A stretch of DNA of 64,000 nucleotides from Rhodothalassiaceae bacterium (GTDB lineage Bacteria; Pseudomonadota; Alphaproteobacteria; Sphingomonadales; Rhodothalassiaceae), in assembly GCA_026004935.1 (NCBI GenBank), contig BPKC01000001.1, positions 62,001-126,000 on the forward strand, in the 5' to 3' direction. The notes beneath the pieces are model-generated. The model had not been told where the DNA came from, ran no database searches, and was given only the letters and a program-made list of their open reading frames with translations. Within the stretch, counting starts at the first letter, position 1. The number at the start of each line of letters is the position of its first letter. Below, one piece after another: positions 62,508 through 64,000 of this stretch. Both the position numbers and the translations under genes were made by a program.

Positions 62508-64000
62508 TCACGCGGCGGGCGTCAGATGGTTCCAGCGCGGCGGTCTGGGCGCCGGCAGACCGGTTTCCTCGAGGCAGCGGGCGCGCAGCGTCTCGATGTC
62601 CGGACCGAAATTGAAGATCGGCAGCTCGTTGCGCCCGGCCCGCATCTCCGCGCGCAGCGCCTCGGTCGCGGCGCGGTCGACGCGGCTCTGCTCGTCCAGC
62701 ACGACGCCGTAGCGCCGCGCGCCTTCGCGGGTGACGAGCCCGCGGCGCACCTCGAGCGCGACCAGCTCGGGATCGCGCTCCAGCGGATCGCCCCATCCGC
62801 CGCCGCCCCAGGTGATGTAGTGCAGCTGGTCGCCCGCCTCGACGCGGACATTGTCCACCTTGTTGGGCAGCACCTCGCGGCTGCCGTCGGCGCGCTCCAG
62901 GATCTTGCGCGCGCGCATGCCGGGCTCGCCGCCGTTCACGCCCCAGGGGTAGGTGAACCAGCGGTCGTCATGGATCGAGATCGTGCCCGGACGCAGGAAG
63001 CGGTAGGTCATGTGGATGCCGTTGCCGCCGCGATGCCGGCCCGCCCCGCCCGAGTCGGGGACCGTCTCGTAGCGCTCGATCCTGAGCGGAAAATACTTCT
63101 CCAGAAACTCGTTCGGCACGTTCGTGAAGCCCGGCCAGAGCGAATGCCCGTCCGGCCCGTCGCCGAAGGGCCGGCCCGGGATGCCGCCGAAGCCGATCTG
63201 GAAGAGCTGGAACCACTGGCCGTTCTCGTCATGGCCCGAATACATGAGATGCGGCGAGGAGGAGAAGCCGGCGGCATTGAGGAACTCCGGCTGGCGCTGG
63301 CCGAGCAGGCCTCCCAGCACGTCGAAGATCCGCCCCAGCGCATGGGTGCGGCATGAGAGCGCCGCCGGAAACCGCGGCTTCAAGAGGCTGCCCTCGGGGA
63401 TGCGGACCTCGACGAGATCGTAGAAGCCGTCGTTGAACAGGATCTGCGGGTCGAACACCATGATCATGTAGATGCCGAAGAACATCTTGAACATGTTCTC
63501 GTTGAGGTAGAAATTGATCGAGGAGATCGACTGCGGATCCGTGCCCGTGAAATCGAGGATCGCCCTGTCTCCCTCGCGCCACATGGTGCAGTGGATCTTG
63601 TACGGGCCATAGCCGCGCCCGTCGTCGCACACGTAGTCGGTGAAGCTGAGCTTCTCCTCGGCGATGGTGTTGCGGATCAGCTCGCGCATGGCGCGGCGGT
63701 TGCGGGCGAGCAGCTCCTCGGTCGCGGCCACATAGACGTCGTCGCCGAAGCGCTCGCACAGCTCGTGCACGCGCCGCGCCGCCACCCGGCAGGAGGCGAT
63801 GAGCGCATTCAGGTCCGCCCGGCACCACTGGGGCACGCGGACATTGTGCATGACGAGGGTGAGGATGTCCTCCTGCAGCTCGCCGCGCCGGTAGAGCTTG
63901 ACCGGCGGGATGCGGATGCCCTCCTGGAAGATGGAATCGGCATCGGTCGGCAGCGACCCGGGCACCTTGCCGCCCACATCCGTCTGGTGGCCGAACATCG
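62508..64000 (-). CDS. hyuB: HyuB-type hydantoinase/oxoprolinase B subunit, 5' end outside window
   Basis: At least 497 residues are visible; the start lies beyond base 64000. Family blocks: TDVGGKVPGS near the visible start, DYVCDDGRGYGPYKIHCTMWREGDRAILDFTGTDPQSISSINFYLN in the middle, then GGAGRHRGGNG and the C-terminal ITWGGGGWGDPLERDPELV. The family (HyuB, oxoprolinase, acetone carboxylase alpha) acts with an HyuA-type partner in ATP-driven ring opening or carboxylation. The N-terminal RIPPVKLYRRGE and KMFFGIYMIMVFDPQ stretches are closer to acetone carboxylase/acetophenone carboxylase-like members, so the substrate is open. Confidence 0.85.
   Translation of the reverse strand, partial: MFGHQTDVGGKVPGSLPTDADSIFQEGIRIPPVKLYRRGELQEDILTLVMHNVRVPQWCRADLNALIASCRVAARRVHELCERFGDDVYVAATEELLARNRRAMRELIRNTIAEEKLSFTDYVCDDGRGYGPYKIHCTMWREGDRAILDFTGTDPQSISSINFYLNENMFKMFFGIYMIMVFDPQILFNDGFYDLVEVRIPEGSLLKPRFPAALSCRTHALGRIFDVLGGLLGQRQPEFLNAAGFSSSPHLMYSGHDENGQWFQLFQIGFGGIPGRPFGDGPDGHSLWPGFTNVPNEFLEKYFPLRIERYETVPDSGGAGRHRGGNGIHMTYRFLRPGTISIHDDRWFTYPWGVNGGEPGMRARKILERADGSREVLPNKVDNVRVEAGDQLHYITWGGGGWGDPLERDPELVALEVRRGLVTREGARRYGVVLDEQSRVDRAATEALRAEMRAGRNELPIFNFGPDIETLRARCLEETGLPAPRPPRWNHLTPAA

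Overview
This is a high-GC chromosomal window (GC-rich by eye almost throughout) densely packed with housekeeping genes. Several features point to an alphaproteobacterium: a CpdR-type response regulator, a serine palmitoyltransferase/acyl-carrier-protein pair of the Caulobacter/Sphingomonas type, OlsB, DUF2125 and DUF502 proteins, the mutS-glnD-murJ-trpS order, metK-trmB, and a MoCF-MobA fusion. The genus cannot be fixed from sequence alone. I see no rRNA, tRNA, phage, insertion sequence or CRISPR array. Genes touch both window edges: a molybdenum-cofactor protein is cut at the left and a HyuB-type hydantoinase/oxoprolinase subunit at the right.

Layout. 1-6 kb: MobA-like protein, RecX, EamA transporter, QueF, HspQ, SseA, MetC. 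5.5-11.3 kb (minus): an envelope operon, lptF-lptG-flippase-GNAT-DUF502. 11.4-14.9 kb: a lipid locus in which a DAGK-family lipid kinase and a Tam41-like nucleotidyltransferase converge on acp-spt (sphingoid base synthesis). 15-19.3 kb (minus): tkt-gap-pgk. 19.5-21.8 kb: a coiled-coil gene, zapA, a 6S RNA candidate, a 5-formyl-THF cyclo-ligase and a YmdB-type phosphoesterase. 22-32 kb: a small AT-richer DUF3892 gene, UspA, a lipoprotein, then mutS-glnD-murJ-trpS. 32-40 kb: OlsB, an AmpG-like permease, ComM, GshB-YraN-RsmI and a divergent LpoA-like lipoprotein. 40-43.6 kb: metK (with a palindromic operator candidate and a promoter), trmB, CpdR and a frameshifted zinc-ribbon gene. 43.7-47.1 kb: ftsE-ftsX-ydcF-DUF2125. 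47-52 kb: hisC, metX, a methyltransferase, a BaeRF protein and a stand-alone LigD-type polymerase. 52-59.7 kb: an antiporter, a patatin-like protein, pcm, an EAL protein and the divergent oxyR/peroxiredoxin pair. 59.7-61.2 kb is non-coding and holds an orphan terminator and a 120-bp tandem repeat array built of palindromes. 61.2-64 kb: a Cys/Met-metabolism PLP enzyme and hyuB.

Themes. Envelope building recurs: LPS export (LptFG), sphingolipid and ornithine-lipid synthesis, lipid II flipping (MurJ), muropeptide recycling (AmpG), PBP activation (LpoA-like) and division (ZapA, FtsEX). Sulfur and methyl metabolism also recurs (SseA, MetC, MetX, a MetZ-like enzyme, MetK, GshB). The observations I find most worth following are the kinase/Tam41-like/spt locus, which could make a phosphorylated or CDP-activated sphingolipid, the palindromic 120-bp array, the orphan minus-strand terminator and the metK operator.
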